A program made the position numbers and the translations under genes. Positions 32,068 through 41,192 of a stretch of DNA of 64,000 nucleotides are shown here, piece by piece. The notes under the pieces are model-generated. The model had not been told where the DNA came from, made no database searches, and saw only the letters and a program-made list of their open reading frames with translations. Each line of letters opens with the position of its first letter. Position 1 is the first letter of the stretch. Source of the DNA: Clostridiaceae bacterium (GTDB lineage Bacteria > Bacillota > Clostridia > Lachnospirales > Lachnospiraceae); NCBI GenBank assembly GCA_910575585.1, contig CAJTGF010000006.1, positions 78,210-142,209 on the forward strand, written 5' to 3'.

Positions 32068-33183
32068 ATGATGGAAAAACTGGATGCTCCTGTGCTGGTG
32101 ACACGGTCATCATTGCCGCCTTTGGAAGAGTATGTGGACATGTTAAAGCCTATCTGGGACAGCGCCTGGCTGACCAACATGGGGGTTTACCATGAGGAAT
32201 TTAAAGAGCAGCTGAAAAGATATCTGAAATTACCGTCCCTGGAGCTGTTTGTCAACGGCCATATGGCTCTGGAACTGGCTATCCAGGCTATGGAGCTTAA
32301 GGGAGAGGTGATCACCACGCCGTTCACATTCGCTTCCACCACCCATGCGATTGTGAGAAACGGGCTTACTCCGGTGTTTTGCGATATTAATGACAGGGAC
32401 TACACCATAGACGCGGACTTGATCGAGCGTTTGATCACGGATAAGACCTGCGCCATTGTGCCGGTCCATGTTTACGGAAATGTATGCGATGTGGAGAAGA
32501 TCCAGAAGATCGCGGACAGGCATCATCTTAAAGTTATTTACGACGCGGCTCACACCTTTGGGGAGGAGCTGGACGGCAGAGGCGTGGGCCAGTGGGGAGA
32601 CGTCTCCATGTTCAGCTTTCATGCCACAAAGGTGTTTCACAGTATAGAAGGCGGGGCGGTGGCTTTTAAGGAAAAAAACCTTAAGCGGCGGCTGTATCAG
32701 CTGAAGAATTTTGGGATCATGGACAGTGAGACCGTGGAGTATGTGGGGGCCAACGGCAAGATGAATGAGTTTCAGGCAGCCATGGGCCTGTGCAATCTGC
32801 GCCATGTGGACGAAGCGATCGCAAAGAGAAAGAAGCTGGCAATGCGTTACCGGAGCAGGCTGGAGGGGATTCAGGGCATAAGGCTGTGCAGTGAGGATCC
32901 CCGGGTAAAATACAACTATGCCTACATGCCGGTGGTGTTTGACGGATATAAGGCTGGGAGAGATGAAATATTTCAGGCGTTAAAGGAGAAGAATATCCAT
33001 ACGAGGAAATATTTTTATCCCTGTGTCAACAGCTATGAGTGTTACAAGGGTGATTTTCGGCCGGAGGATACTCCGGTGGCTGACAGGATATCAAAGCAGG
33101 TGCTGACCCTTCCGCTGTACGAGGATCTGCCTGTGGAGATTGTGGATATGGTGTGCGATATCATTGAGGAGACGGGCTGTTGA
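32068..33183 (+). CDS. DegT/DnrJ/EryC1/StrS sugar aminotransferase
   Basis: A PLP enzyme that adds an amino group to a nucleotide-linked keto sugar, making an amino-deoxy sugar for a surface glycan. Seen: the LTNMGVYHEEFKEQLKRY substrate region, TPFTFASTTHAIVRNGLTPVFCD, the cofactor Asp in VIYDAAHTFGEE, the PLP Lys in FHATKVFHSIEGG, and the C-terminal YFYPCVNSYECYK. Its 371 residues are normal. A promoter is seen at 32004, so this gene probably leads the 32-45 kb operon. The product sugar is unknown. Confidence 0.92.
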   Translation: MMEKLDAPVLVTRSSLPPLEEYVDMLKPIWDSAWLTNMGVYHEEFKEQLKRYLKLPSLELFVNGHMALELAIQAMELKGEVITTPFTFASTTHAIVRNGLTPVFCDINDRDYTIDADLIERLITDKTCAIVPVHVYGNVCDVEKIQKIADRHHLKVIYDAAHTFGEELDGRGVGQWGDVSMFSFHATKVFHSIEGGAVAFKEKNLKRRLYQLKNFGIMDSETVEYVGANGKMNEFQAAMGLCNLRHVDEAIAKRKKLAMRYRSRLEGIQGIRLCSEDPRVKYNYAYMPVVFDGYKAGRDEIFQALKEKNIHTRKYFYPCVNSYECYKGDFRPEDTPVADRISKQVLTLPLYEDLPVEIVDMVCDIIEETGC

Positions 33184-33217
33184 TCAGCCGGCTGCCCGTG
33201 TTAGATTGAGGTGGAAA

Positions 33218-33931
33218 GTGAGAACTGCGCAGGTGGAACAAACAGAAAAGGTGCTGGTGGTGATCCCGGCTTTTAATGAAGAGGCCAATATCGAGATGGT
33301 GGTGGAGGAACTGATCAGGAAATGCCCGGAGCTTGATTACATTGTGGTCAATGACGGCTCCCGGGACAGGACGGCGCAGATATGCAGGGAAAAGGGGTAT
33401 CAGCTGCTGGATCTGCCGGTAAATCTGGGGCTGGCCGGGTGCTTCCAGGCGGGCATGAAATATGCCTGGAACAAGGGGTACAAATATGCCATCCAGTTTG
33501 ACGGCGACGGACAGCACCGTCCGGAGTTTATCGGCGCCATGAAGGCAAAGATGGACGAGGGGTACGAGATCGTCATCGGAAGCCGGTTTATCCGCGGCAA
33601 AAAGGATTATTCCTTAAGGATGATCGGAAGCAGACTGATCGCCGGGGCCATTTTTCTCACTACCGGGGTCAGGGTTACGGATCCTACCTCCGGGATGCGG
33701 ATGTTTAACCGCAAGATGATCGGAGAGTTTGCCCTAAACCTTAACTATGGACCGGAACCGGATACGATCTCCCATTTGTTAAAGCAGGGAGCAAGCATCG
33801 GGGAAGTGCCTGTGGAGATCATGGACAGAGCCGGAGGGGAAAGCTATTTAAAACCTGCGGTGGCTGTGAAGTATATGGTCCGGATATTGATATCTATCTT
33901 ACTGATACAGAACTTTAGAAAAAGGGGATGA
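33218..33931 (+). CDS. Glycosyltransferase family 2 (DPM1-like)
   Basis: A GT2 enzyme of about 237 residues of the dolichyl-phosphate-mannose-synthase-like group, which often loads a sugar onto a polyprenyl phosphate. Seen: VVIPAFNEEANIEMVVEEL, VVNDGSRDRT, NLGLAGCFQAGMKYA, FDGDGQHRPEFI with the metal site, and GSRFIRGKK. Only one C-terminal hydrophobic stretch is seen, so it lacks the long membrane tail of some relatives. The start is uncertain: the GTG at 33218 is 3 bp from GAGGTGG, too close for comfort, and no ATG is well placed. Confidence 0.85.
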   Translation: MRTAQVEQTEKVLVVIPAFNEEANIEMVVEELIRKCPELDYIVVNDGSRDRTAQICREKGYQLLDLPVNLGLAGCFQAGMKYAWNKGYKYAIQFDGDGQHRPEFIGAMKAKMDEGYEIVIGSRFIRGKKDYSLRMIGSRLIAGAIFLTTGVRVTDPTSGMRMFNRKMIGEFALNLNYGPEPDTISHLLKQGASIGEVPVEIMDRAGGESYLKPAVAVKYMVRILISILLIQNFRKRG

Positions 33932-35265
33932 CAGAAAGGGACCACAGGGAAAAGCATATGGCGGTTATGACAGAGCGGTGGGCCGCGGTTCTTATAAGGA
34001 CAGGGCCTAACAAGGAAAAAAAGAATATTTTCTGGAATATGGCGGGAAGCTTCTGCTATGCGTTTGCCAGCATGGTGCTGTCGTTTTTGGTAATGAGACT
34101 GGCAGGGGAGGATGACGGAGGAATCTTCTCCTTTGGTTACAGCACATTTGGGCAGCAGATGTTTATTCTGGCCTATTTTGGTATGCGCCCCTTTCAGATC
34201 ACGGACGGCGGCCAGGAGTATCGGTTTGGGGATTATGTCCATCACAGGTATGTGACCTGTGGGGTAGCTCTGGCAGCGGGGATTTCGTACCTTCTGCTTT
34301 CCGGGTACACGGCCAGAAAAGCGGCGGTGCTTTTTCTGCTGGTGTGCTATAAGGTGGCCGACGGATTTGCCGATGTGTACGAGTCGGAGTTCCAGAGAAA
34401 CGGGAACCTGCACCTTACAGGCAAGTCCAATACGTTCCGGACCATACTGTCCGTGGGTACGTTTTTGGCGGCGCTTGTGGGCAGCGGCAGCCTGCTGGCG
34501 GCCTGCGGGGCGGCAGTGGGAGCCCAGGCAGCGGGGATCCTGCTGTTTGACGTGGTTATCTTAAAACGGCTGGAAGGCGTGGATTATGCCTGGAATAAAG
34601 ACAGGATCGGGGCGCTGACTTGTGAGACATCCCTGCTGTTTGTGTCCGTGTTTTTGGATTTTTATATTTTTTCGGCGGCAAAATACGCTATTGACGCTTA
34701 TATGAACGACGCGGCGTCCGGGTATTTTAATATTATCTTTATGCCTACTTCGGTCATTAACCTGGCGGCAGGATTTGTCATCCGGCCGGTTCTGACAAGT
34801 CTGACCGATATGTGGAATGAAAAGCGGTTTGGGGACTTTTCCAAGAAGCTTCTGGGGATCTCCAGGATCATCGGGGCTTTGAGCATTCTGGCGCTGGTGT
34901 TGGCAGCAGGACTTGGGCGACCGGTACTTTGGGTCCTGGAACAGATCTTGGGGAGCGGGTATGAAGGGAAGTTGACAGGCAGTCATGTGCCGTTTATCCT
35001 GATCGTTATGGGGGGAGCCTGTTATGGGCTTTTGAATCTCCACTATTACGCTTTGGTGATCATGAGGAGACAGAAAGCGATCTTTGGCATTTACCTGGTC
35101 TTGACCGGGCTGGCGGCGGTAATGGCGCCTGTGTTTGTGAAGAGGGGCGGGATCCTTGGAGCGGCGGCGGTGTATCTGATCTTGATGTTTGTTATGGCGG
35201 CCGGCTTTGTCGGGTGGACCTGGGCGGGGATCGCGAATGCCGGGCGGAGCCGGAGGGGCCGGTGA
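33928..35265 (+). CDS. Polysaccharide flippase-like membrane protein (MOP superfamily)
   Basis: A 445-residue polytopic protein with about 12 predicted helices, resembling Wzx-type flippases that move lipid-linked glycans across the membrane. It opens with NIFWNMAGSFCYAFASMVLS, LVMRLAGEDDGGIFSFGYST (in parts), typical of O-antigen/teichoic flippases. Its start overlaps the preceding stop (ATGA). An inner ATG at 33958 is also possible. It sits in the same locus as an ABC-type exporter (39007-41165). Confidence 0.78.
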   Translation: MTERDHREKHMAVMTERWAAVLIRTGPNKEKKNIFWNMAGSFCYAFASMVLSFLVMRLAGEDDGGIFSFGYSTFGQQMFILAYFGMRPFQITDGGQEYRFGDYVHHRYVTCGVALAAGISYLLLSGYTARKAAVLFLLVCYKVADGFADVYESEFQRNGNLHLTGKSNTFRTILSVGTFLAALVGSGSLLAACGAAVGAQAAGILLFDVVILKRLEGVDYAWNKDRIGALTCETSLLFVSVFLDFYIFSAAKYAIDAYMNDAASGYFNIIFMPTSVINLAAGFVIRPVLTSLTDMWNEKRFGDFSKKLLGISRIIGALSILALVLAAGLGRPVLWVLEQILGSGYEGKLTGSHVPFILIVMGGACYGLLNLHYYALVIMRRQKAIFGIYLVLTGLAAVMAPVFVKRGGILGAAAVYLILMFVMAAGFVGWTWAGIANAGRSRRGR

Positions 35266-35281
35266 GGGCAGGCGGTAAAAT

Positions 35282-35321
35282 CTGCCAATCTGCCAATCTG
35301 CCAATCTGCCAATCTGCCAAT
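35282..35321 (-). repeat. 8-bp tandem repeat, ATTGGCAG on the minus strand
   Basis: Five perfect head-to-tail CTGCCAAT units begin 17 bp after the flippase stop. Reverse-complemented they match the octamer repeats at 9923-9970. Confidence 0.85.
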
Positions 35322-35382
35322 CCCCCGCAAAGGCAGGCGAGAAAGAGATCCCGACAGTACATGATGAAGGAAAGGAGTGGTG

Positions 35383-36366
35383 ATGGTTATGGAACGGCAG
35401 TATCAGCCTAAAGTGGATGTTTTGATACCGGTCTACCGGCCGGATAAGCGGTTTAGCCGGCTTTTGCAGATGCTGGAAAAGCAGACTTATAAGGTGGAAC
35501 GGATCATTGTGATAAATACGGAGAAACGGTATTGGAACGAAGAGGGATACCGGGCGGTCAGAGGGCTGGAGGTCCATCACATCTCAAAGTCAGAGTTTGA
35601 TCACGGGGCTGCCAGGAACCTGGCGGCAGGGTATTCCGGCGCGGACATCATGATCTTTATGACCGATGACGCGGTTCCCAGGGATAAATACCTGGTGGAG
35701 CGTCTGGTGGATGCTCTTGGGGAGAAAGGGCCCCAGGGAGAGAGCGTTGCCATGGCCTATGCCAGACAGGTCCCGGATAAGGACTGCGGCGCCATTGAGC
35801 GGTATGCCAGAAACTTCAATTATCCACGCCAAAGCAGGGTAAAGACGCAAAAGGACCTGGGGGAGCTGGGGATCAAGACGTATTTTGCTTCCAATGTGTG
35901 CTGCGCTTACCGAAAGGAGATCTTTGAGGAGCAGGGCGGGTTCGTGGACCGGGCGATCTTTAATGAGGATATGGTCTACGCGGCAAAGGTCATTGGAGCA
36001 GGGTACGGCGTTGCTTACGCAGCCAGGGCCAAGGTGGTCCATTCCCACAATATGACCTTTTCAGGGCAGTTTCGAAGGAACTTTGATCTGGCGGTTTCCC
36101 AGGCGCAGCACCCGGAAGTATTTGAGAACCTGCCGTCAGAGGGGGAGGGCATCCGCCTGGTGAAGAATACGGCGGCATGGCTTTTTCGGACCGGGCGGTG
36201 GTGGCTGATCCCGGTTCTGATCGCAAGCAGCGGGTGCAAGTATATGGGATATCGGATGGGAAAGCGGTATGAAAGCCTGCCCAGATCCCTGGTCCTGCGG
36301 TGTACGATGAATAAAGAGTATTGGAACGGTTGGTGTGGGAAAAAGAAATGGAGGGGCCGGACATGA
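35383..36366 (+). CDS. Glycosyltransferase family 2 (rhamnosyltransferase-like)
   Basis: A 327-residue GT2 enzyme. VDVLIPVYRPDKRFSRLLQML, the conserved FDHGAARNLAA and FMTDDAVP metal site, YARQVP, and SNVCCAYRKEIFEEQGGF with NEDMVYAAKV match rhamnosyltransferases of the RfbF/RgpA-like type. AAAGGAG lies 5 bp before the ATG at 35383; other in-frame starts at 35377 and 35389 cannot be excluded. Its stop overlaps the next gene by 4 bp. Acceptor unknown. Confidence 0.87.
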   Translation: MVMERQYQPKVDVLIPVYRPDKRFSRLLQMLEKQTYKVERIIVINTEKRYWNEEGYRAVRGLEVHHISKSEFDHGAARNLAAGYSGADIMIFMTDDAVPRDKYLVERLVDALGEKGPQGESVAMAYARQVPDKDCGAIERYARNFNYPRQSRVKTQKDLGELGIKTYFASNVCCAYRKEIFEEQGGFVDRAIFNEDMVYAAKVIGAGYGVAYAARAKVVHSHNMTFSGQFRRNFDLAVSQAQHPEVFENLPSEGEGIRLVKNTAAWLFRTGRWWLIPVLIASSGCKYMGYRMGKRYESLPRSLVLRCTMNKEYWNGWCGKKKWRGRT

Positions 36367-36710
36367 TGACAATAACCCTGCGGATAGCCCTGATCCTGGT
36401 GTCAGTGGGAACGTTTTTTCTCATGATGCGGAAGGTGCGGCAGTCCAAGGTGCAGATTGAGAGCGCTATCTTCTGGATCGTGCTGGCCATGGTGCTGGTG
36501 GTGTACAGTATTTTTCCGTCTGCGGCGGATTTTTGCGCCAGAGTGCTGGGAATCTATTCCACGGCCAATTTTTTGTTTTTGGTGGCTATCTTTCTGCTGA
36601 TCGTCAAGGTGTTTGACATGACGATCCAAATTTCGCAGCTGGAGACCAGGATCAAGGAGCTGGTGCAGCAGATGGCCCTTGAGGAGAAGAAGCATGAGGA
36701 AGAAAAATAG
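36363..36710 (+). CDS. DUF2304 small membrane protein
   Basis: A 115-residue protein with three membrane helices (ITLRIALILVSVGTFFLMM, AIFWIVLAMVLVVYSIF, NFLFLVAIFLLIVKVF) and a C-terminal coiled coil (ISQLETRIKELVQQM). This is the DUF2304 pattern, often found next to GT2 genes in polysaccharide loci; it may partner the glycosyltransferase, but its role is unproven. The start codon overlaps the preceding stop (ATGA), and the gene overlaps the next by 17 bp. Confidence 0.85.
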   Translation: MMTITLRIALILVSVGTFFLMMRKVRQSKVQIESAIFWIVLAMVLVVYSIFPSAADFCARVLGIYSTANFLFLVAIFLLIVKVFDMTIQISQLETRIKELVQQMALEEKKHEEEK

Positions 36711-38361
36711 GGCCTGGCTGTGGGGCAGCCTGACCGTGGCGGCTTTTGGGCTGTGGCATCTTCTGGATGTGAGGGCCGGGGCGGCAGAGAGCGGCGATGG
36801 GTGGCTGGTCTGGTGGTATCTGGCGCTTTTTGCGGTCACAGTGGTCTTTTTGGCGGCAATGGGGCGGATGTTCTGGGTGGACCCTGTCGGGTTGGGAGCG
36901 GGAAAAAGTCTGGAGACCGTATATCTGTTTGCTGGGACATTTCTGGGGATCTTGTATCTTTTGGTCCTGCCGCCTCTTTCGGCTCCGGACGAGATCAGTC
37001 ATTTTATGGGAGCTTACCAGCTGTCCAGCCGCATGTTGGGCAAAGATGCCAATGCGGTCACAGGCCATGTGCTGGTACGTCCCCAAGATATTTGGCTGGA
37101 GGATGCAGAGAACTGCTGGGAATACGAGGCCAGCGAGGACGGCTATCTGCAGCCCATAGCAGAGACAACGGCGGATTCCGCCTATCTGGGAGAGACTCTG
37201 ACGGAAAAGACCTACAAGACCATAAGGCAGCAGTGGATCTTGGGGCAGCGGTATCCCTTGGTGGCCCGGGAGGACATGGGACAGTCTATGATTCTGTCGC
37301 CTTACCCTCCGGTGGTAACCACGCCTGTGGCTTATATCCCCCAGGCATTTGGGATCTGCCTGGCAAGGCTTTTCCATTGGAATGCCGTCATGCTGGCCTA
37401 TATGGGGCGGCTGGGCAATCTTTTGTTTTTTGTGGCAATGACCTTCTTTGCCATGAGGCGTCTGCCTTTTGGAAAGGAGGTGCTTTTCGGGGTGGCGCTG
37501 CTGCCCATGACGCTGCATTTGTCGGCATCCTTTTCCTATGATGTGATGATCCTGGGGTGTATGTTTTATCTCACCGCCGTGTGCCTGGATCTGGCTTATG
37601 AAAAAGAGCGGGTCCGTGCTGCGGATGTGGCGGTGATCGCCGCGCTTATGGCTGCGGCAGGTCCCTGCAAGCTGATCTACGGTGTCCTTATGGGGCTGTG
37701 CCTTTTGGTCCCTGTGGAAAAGTTTGGAGGCTGGAAGCCCTGGGCTTTGGCGGCGGCCTGTGTTTTTCTGGCGTGGGGGCTTTCCATGACGCTCATTAAC
37801 GGGCAGACCATTGTTTCCTACGCCACAGAGACTGAAAACGTGGTGCCGTGGGCTCAGGAGGAGGGCTACAGCCTGACGCTTTTGCTCCACCGGCCTTTGC
37901 AGGCCGTGCGGATGTTTTACCAGACGTTTCTGTGGCAGGCCGAGTATTACCACATGACAATGATCGGCGCCTACCTGGGCAATCTGGATACGGTGCTGGA
38001 TGTGCCGTATTTTGTGGTGGCAGTGTTTACGGTGAGTCTGTTGTGCCTGGCCATGAAAAAGCCTGGTGAAAGGCAGGTTATGTCCGTGGGAAACCGGGTC
38101 TGGGCGGCGGCGCTGTGCGGTTTGTGCGGTCTTGCGGCCATGGCCTCCATGCTCATTGCCTGGACGCCTTTAAGCTCCCAGGTCATTAGCGGAGTCCAGG
38201 GAAGATATTTCCTTCCGTTTCTGCCTGTGCTGCTGATAGCTTTTAAAAATGACGCCATAGTTTTGACAAAGAATGGAAACCGTAGTATATTGTATCTGAT
38301 GTGCTGCGCAAACGGCTATGTGGCGCTTCGGCTGTTTTCGGTGGTGAGCATGAGGCTGTAA
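36694..38361 (+). CDS. DUF2142-family membrane protein
   Basis: A 555-residue protein with about ten to twelve predicted helices and one large loop at about 95-190. The hallmark PPLSAPDEISHFMGAYQLS of DUF2142 sits near residue 90; FSYDVMILG and NGYVALRLFSVV are also seen. DUF2142 proteins look like C-type membrane glycosyltransferases (GT-C) using lipid-linked sugars, and the Asp-Glu in PDEISH could be catalytic; this is inference. I start at 36694 since GAGGAG lies 7 bp upstream; a TTG at 36679 is less likely. Confidence 0.85.
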   Translation: MRKKNRAWLWGSLTVAAFGLWHLLDVRAGAAESGDGWLVWWYLALFAVTVVFLAAMGRMFWVDPVGLGAGKSLETVYLFAGTFLGILYLLVLPPLSAPDEISHFMGAYQLSSRMLGKDANAVTGHVLVRPQDIWLEDAENCWEYEASEDGYLQPIAETTADSAYLGETLTEKTYKTIRQQWILGQRYPLVAREDMGQSMILSPYPPVVTTPVAYIPQAFGICLARLFHWNAVMLAYMGRLGNLLFFVAMTFFAMRRLPFGKEVLFGVALLPMTLHLSASFSYDVMILGCMFYLTAVCLDLAYEKERVRAADVAVIAALMAAAGPCKLIYGVLMGLCLLVPVEKFGGWKPWALAAACVFLAWGLSMTLINGQTIVSYATETENVVPWAQEEGYSLTLLLHRPLQAVRMFYQTFLWQAEYYHMTMIGAYLGNLDTVLDVPYFVVAVFTVSLLCLAMKKPGERQVMSVGNRVWAAALCGLCGLAAMASMLIAWTPLSSQVISGVQGRYFLPFLPVLLIAFKNDAIVLTKNGNRSILYLMCCANGYVALRLFSVVSMRL

Positions 38362-38430
38362 GAGATGAGATAAGCGTCAACAGGCATCCGGGGCCGAAAC
38401 GGCAGAATAAAAAAGTGAGGAGAGTAGACC

Positions 38431-38994
38431 ATGGGTAAGATAACCGTGACCCCCTGCGGCATCGAGGGACTTTATGTCATTGAACCGAAGGTGTTTAAGG
38501 ATGAGAGAGGATATTTTGTAGAAACTTATAATCAAAATGATTTCCGGGAGGCCGGATTGGATATGATATTTGTACAGGACAACCAGTCCATGTCCGTGAA
38601 AGGCGTTTTGAGGGGGCTCCATTTTCAGAAGCAGTATCCCCAGGGAAAGCTGGTGCGGGTGGTCCGGGGGGCTGTGTTTGACGTGGCGGTGGACTTGCGG
38701 GCGGATTCGAAAACTTACGGCCAATGGTTCGGTGTGGAGCTGACGGCAGAGAACAAGAAGCAGTTTTACATCTCCCAGGGGTTTGCCCACGGATTTTTGG
38801 TGCTGTCGGACGAGGCGGAGTTTGCCTACAAGTGTACGGATTTCTACCATCCGGGGGATGAGGGCGGGCTGGCCTGGAACGATCCTAAGATCGGGATCCG
38901 GTGGCCCATTGAGGAGGGGATGAAGCTGATCATCTCCGAGAAAGACCAGAAGTGGGGCGGACTTGACCAGACGTTTCAATTCCGGCAGATGTAA
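38431..38994 (+). CDS. rmlC: dTDP-4-dehydrorhamnose 3,5-epimerase
   Basis: RmlC turns dTDP-4-keto-6-deoxyglucose into dTDP-4-keto-rhamnose, the third step in dTDP-rhamnose synthesis. The 187-residue cupin protein has GLYVIEPKVFKDERGYFVET, LRGLHFQ with the catalytic His, VRGAVFDVAVDLR, the FYISQGFAHGFLVL segment and CTDFYHP. rmlA, rmlB and rmlD are not in this window, so they must lie elsewhere. Its presence fits the rhamnosyltransferase-like enzymes in this locus. Confidence 0.95.
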   Translation: MGKITVTPCGIEGLYVIEPKVFKDERGYFVETYNQNDFREAGLDMIFVQDNQSMSVKGVLRGLHFQKQYPQGKLVRVVRGAVFDVAVDLRADSKTYGQWFGVELTAENKKQFYISQGFAHGFLVLSDEAEFAYKCTDFYHPGDEGGLAWNDPKIGIRWPIEEGMKLIISEKDQKWGGLDQTFQFRQM

Positions 38995-39006
38995 GGAAGG
39001 GATTGT

Positions 39007-39825
39007 ATGGAGTATATTATATCCCTGGGAAAGGATATCGTTAAAAAACGGAGGCTCATAGGGGACCTGGCAAAGGCTGATTTTCGGAAGCGGTTTGTAG
39101 GGTCCTACTTTGGCGTGGTGTGGATGTTTGTCCAGCCTATTGTCACGGTGCTCATCTATTATTTTGTCTTTGGAGTGGGGCTTCGCAGCGGCAGTCCGGT
39201 GGAGGGGGTTCCCTATGTGCTGTGGCTGGTGGCGGGTATCGTGCCGTGGTTTTATTTCAGCGAGGTGTTAAACGCAGGAACCAACTGTCTGCAGGAGTAC
39301 AGTTATCTGGTGAAAAAGGTGGTATTCCGGGTGGAGATCCTGCCTATCATAAAAATACTGTCTTGTCTCATAGTTCACGGGATCTTTGTGATCATCATGG
39401 TGGGGCTGCATCTGTGTTTTGGGTGGACGCCCAGGGCCGGATGGTTCCAGGTGGTCTACTATACCTTTGCCATGACCATGTTTGCCATGGGGATCGTTTA
39501 TTTTACCAGCGCCATCCAGGTGTTTTTTAAGGATATGGCTCAGATTGTAGGTATTTGTCTGCAGTTTGGCATGTGGCTGATCCCCATTATGTGGCAGGAG
39601 GAGCAGTTTGCGGACAGGAGCTATTACCCGGTGATCCAGGCGGCAGTGAAGCTGAACCCTATGTATTATGTGATGTCCGGGTATCGGGGCAGCATGCTCT
39701 TAGGCAATGGGTTCTGGGAGAAACCCAGACTGACTCTGTATTTCTGGGCAGTGACCGTGTGCGTGTTTTTGGTGGGGCTGAAGGTGTTTAAGAGGCTGCG
39801 CCCCCATTTTTCGGATGTGCTGTAG
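39007..39825 (+). CDS. Polysaccharide ABC exporter permease (Wzm-like)
   Basis: The membrane half of an ABC-2 type exporter that moves a finished polysaccharide or teichoic-type polymer out of the cell. It has 272 residues and six predicted helices. FRKRFVGSYFGVVWMFVQPI (in part) is the conserved amphipathic start of Wzm/TagG proteins; WLVAGIVPWFYFSE and LNPMYYVMSGYR are also typical. It is 26 bp upstream of its ATPase partner. Confidence 0.92.
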   Translation: MEYIISLGKDIVKKRRLIGDLAKADFRKRFVGSYFGVVWMFVQPIVTVLIYYFVFGVGLRSGSPVEGVPYVLWLVAGIVPWFYFSEVLNAGTNCLQEYSYLVKKVVFRVEILPIIKILSCLIVHGIFVIIMVGLHLCFGWTPRAGWFQVVYYTFAMTMFAMGIVYFTSAIQVFFKDMAQIVGICLQFGMWLIPIMWQEEQFADRSYYPVIQAAVKLNPMYYVMSGYRGSMLLGNGFWEKPRLTLYFWAVTVCVFLVGLKVFKRLRPHFSDVL

Positions 39826-39851
39826 CTGTTGTTGTAAATGAGAGGAAGACC

Positions 39852-41165
39852 ATGGAAAACGCGATTACCGTAAAGGATGTTACAAAGATATATAAGATGT
39901 ACGACAAGCCCATAGACCGGCTGAAAGAGTCTCTGCACCCGGGGCATAAGGAGTACCACAGGAAATTTTACGCCCTGGACCATCTGTCTTTTCAGGTGAA
40001 GAAAGGGGAGACGGTGGGCATCATCGGGACCAATGGGTCGGGCAAGTCTACGATCCTTAAGATCATTACCGGTGTGCTGTCTCCCACCACAGGGACTGTG
40101 GAAGTGGAGGGGAATATTTCGGCCCTCCTGGAGTTGGGAGCCGGATTTAATTCGGATTATACGGGGATTGAGAATATTTACATGAACGGCACCATGATGG
40201 GGTTCTCGAAAAAGGAGATGGACGCAAAGCTGCAGGATATCCTGGATTTTGCGGATATCGGAGATTTCGTGCATCAGCCGGTGAAAACGTATTCCAGCGG
40301 TATGTTTGTGCGGCTGGCTTTTGCCCTGGCTATTAATGTGGAGCCGGAGATCTTGATCGTGGATGAGGCGCTGTCTGTGGGGGATGTGTTTTTTCAGTCC
40401 AAGTGCTACAGGCGCATGGAGGAGATCCGCCAGAAGGGGACTACCATTCTTATGGTGACCCATGATATGGGCAGTATCATTAAATACTGCGACAAGGTGG
40501 TTTTACTGAATAAGGGGAATTTTGTGGCCCAGGGGAAGCCGGGCCATATGGTGGATCTGTATAAAAAGATCCTGGCCAATCAGATGGACGCTTTGAAGGA
40601 TGAGCTGGAGGAGATGAAGGACTTTTCCGGGGAGCCGGCAGTGGAGAAGCATCACAGGCGGGAACCTGCCAACGGTCTGATGAAAGAAAAGCTGACCATC
40701 AACGCAAGCCGGACGGAGTACGGGGACGGACGGGCAGAGATCTATGATCTGGGACTGCTGGATGAGAGAGGAAATGTAACGAATCTTCTGCTGAAAGGTG
40801 AGAATTTTACCATAAAGGAGAGGATTCGTTTTTATGCGGATATACAGGCTCCTATCTTTACGTATACCATTAAGGATAAGAAGGGAACGGAGCTTAGCGG
40901 GACCAATACCATGTTTGAGGGGACAGATATCCGGCCGGTGAAAGACGGGGATGAGTATGAGGTCTGTTTTACCCAGAAGATGACGCTGCAGGGCGGTGAG
41001 TATTTGCTGTCCATGAGCTGCACCGGGTTTGAGCTGGGGGAACATGTGGTTTATCACCGATTGTATGATGTGGCCAATATTACGGTTATTTCCAATAAGA
41101 ATACGGTGGGAGTGTATGATATGGAGTCGGCAGTGGAGGCGAAGAAGATTGACAGGGAGAACTGA
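39852..41165 (+). CDS. Polysaccharide ABC exporter ATPase (Wzt-like) with C-terminal domain
   Basis: The ATPase half of the exporter, 437 residues. Walker A GTNGSGKS (59-66), Q-loop, signature YSSGMFVRLAFALA, Walker B ILIVDEALSVGD and H-loop THDMG are present in the first ~250 residues. Residues ~285-425 form a Wzt C-terminal beta-sandwich (ASRTEYGDGRAEIYDLGLLD, ISALLELGAGFNSDYTG is part of the core). In known systems this extra domain binds the non-reducing end of the glycan, so export here probably requires a specific chain end. Confidence 0.92.
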   Translation: MENAITVKDVTKIYKMYDKPIDRLKESLHPGHKEYHRKFYALDHLSFQVKKGETVGIIGTNGSGKSTILKIITGVLSPTTGTVEVEGNISALLELGAGFNSDYTGIENIYMNGTMMGFSKKEMDAKLQDILDFADIGDFVHQPVKTYSSGMFVRLAFALAINVEPEILIVDEALSVGDVFFQSKCYRRMEEIRQKGTTILMVTHDMGSIIKYCDKVVLLNKGNFVAQGKPGHMVDLYKKILANQMDALKDELEEMKDFSGEPAVEKHHRREPANGLMKEKLTINASRTEYGDGRAEIYDLGLLDERGNVTNLLLKGENFTIKERIRFYADIQAPIFTYTIKDKKGTELSGTNTMFEGTDIRPVKDGDEYEVCFTQKMTLQGGEYLLSMSCTGFELGEHVVYHRLYDVANITVISNKNTVGVYDMESAVEAKKIDREN

Positions 41166-41192
41166 TTGTTGCAGGCTTCCCATGGAGGAGAG

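Noticed and set aside
34561..35580. Minus-strand frame of 339 codons crossing the octamer repeats
   Set aside because: It is antisense to the flippase and covers the repeats; composition is that of a shadow frame.
36652..37953. Long open frame on the minus strand (433 codons)
   Set aside because: It is antisense to the DUF2142 gene, has no ribosome site, and its product is rich in His, Gln, Pro and Arg as expected for a shadow of a GC-rich gene.
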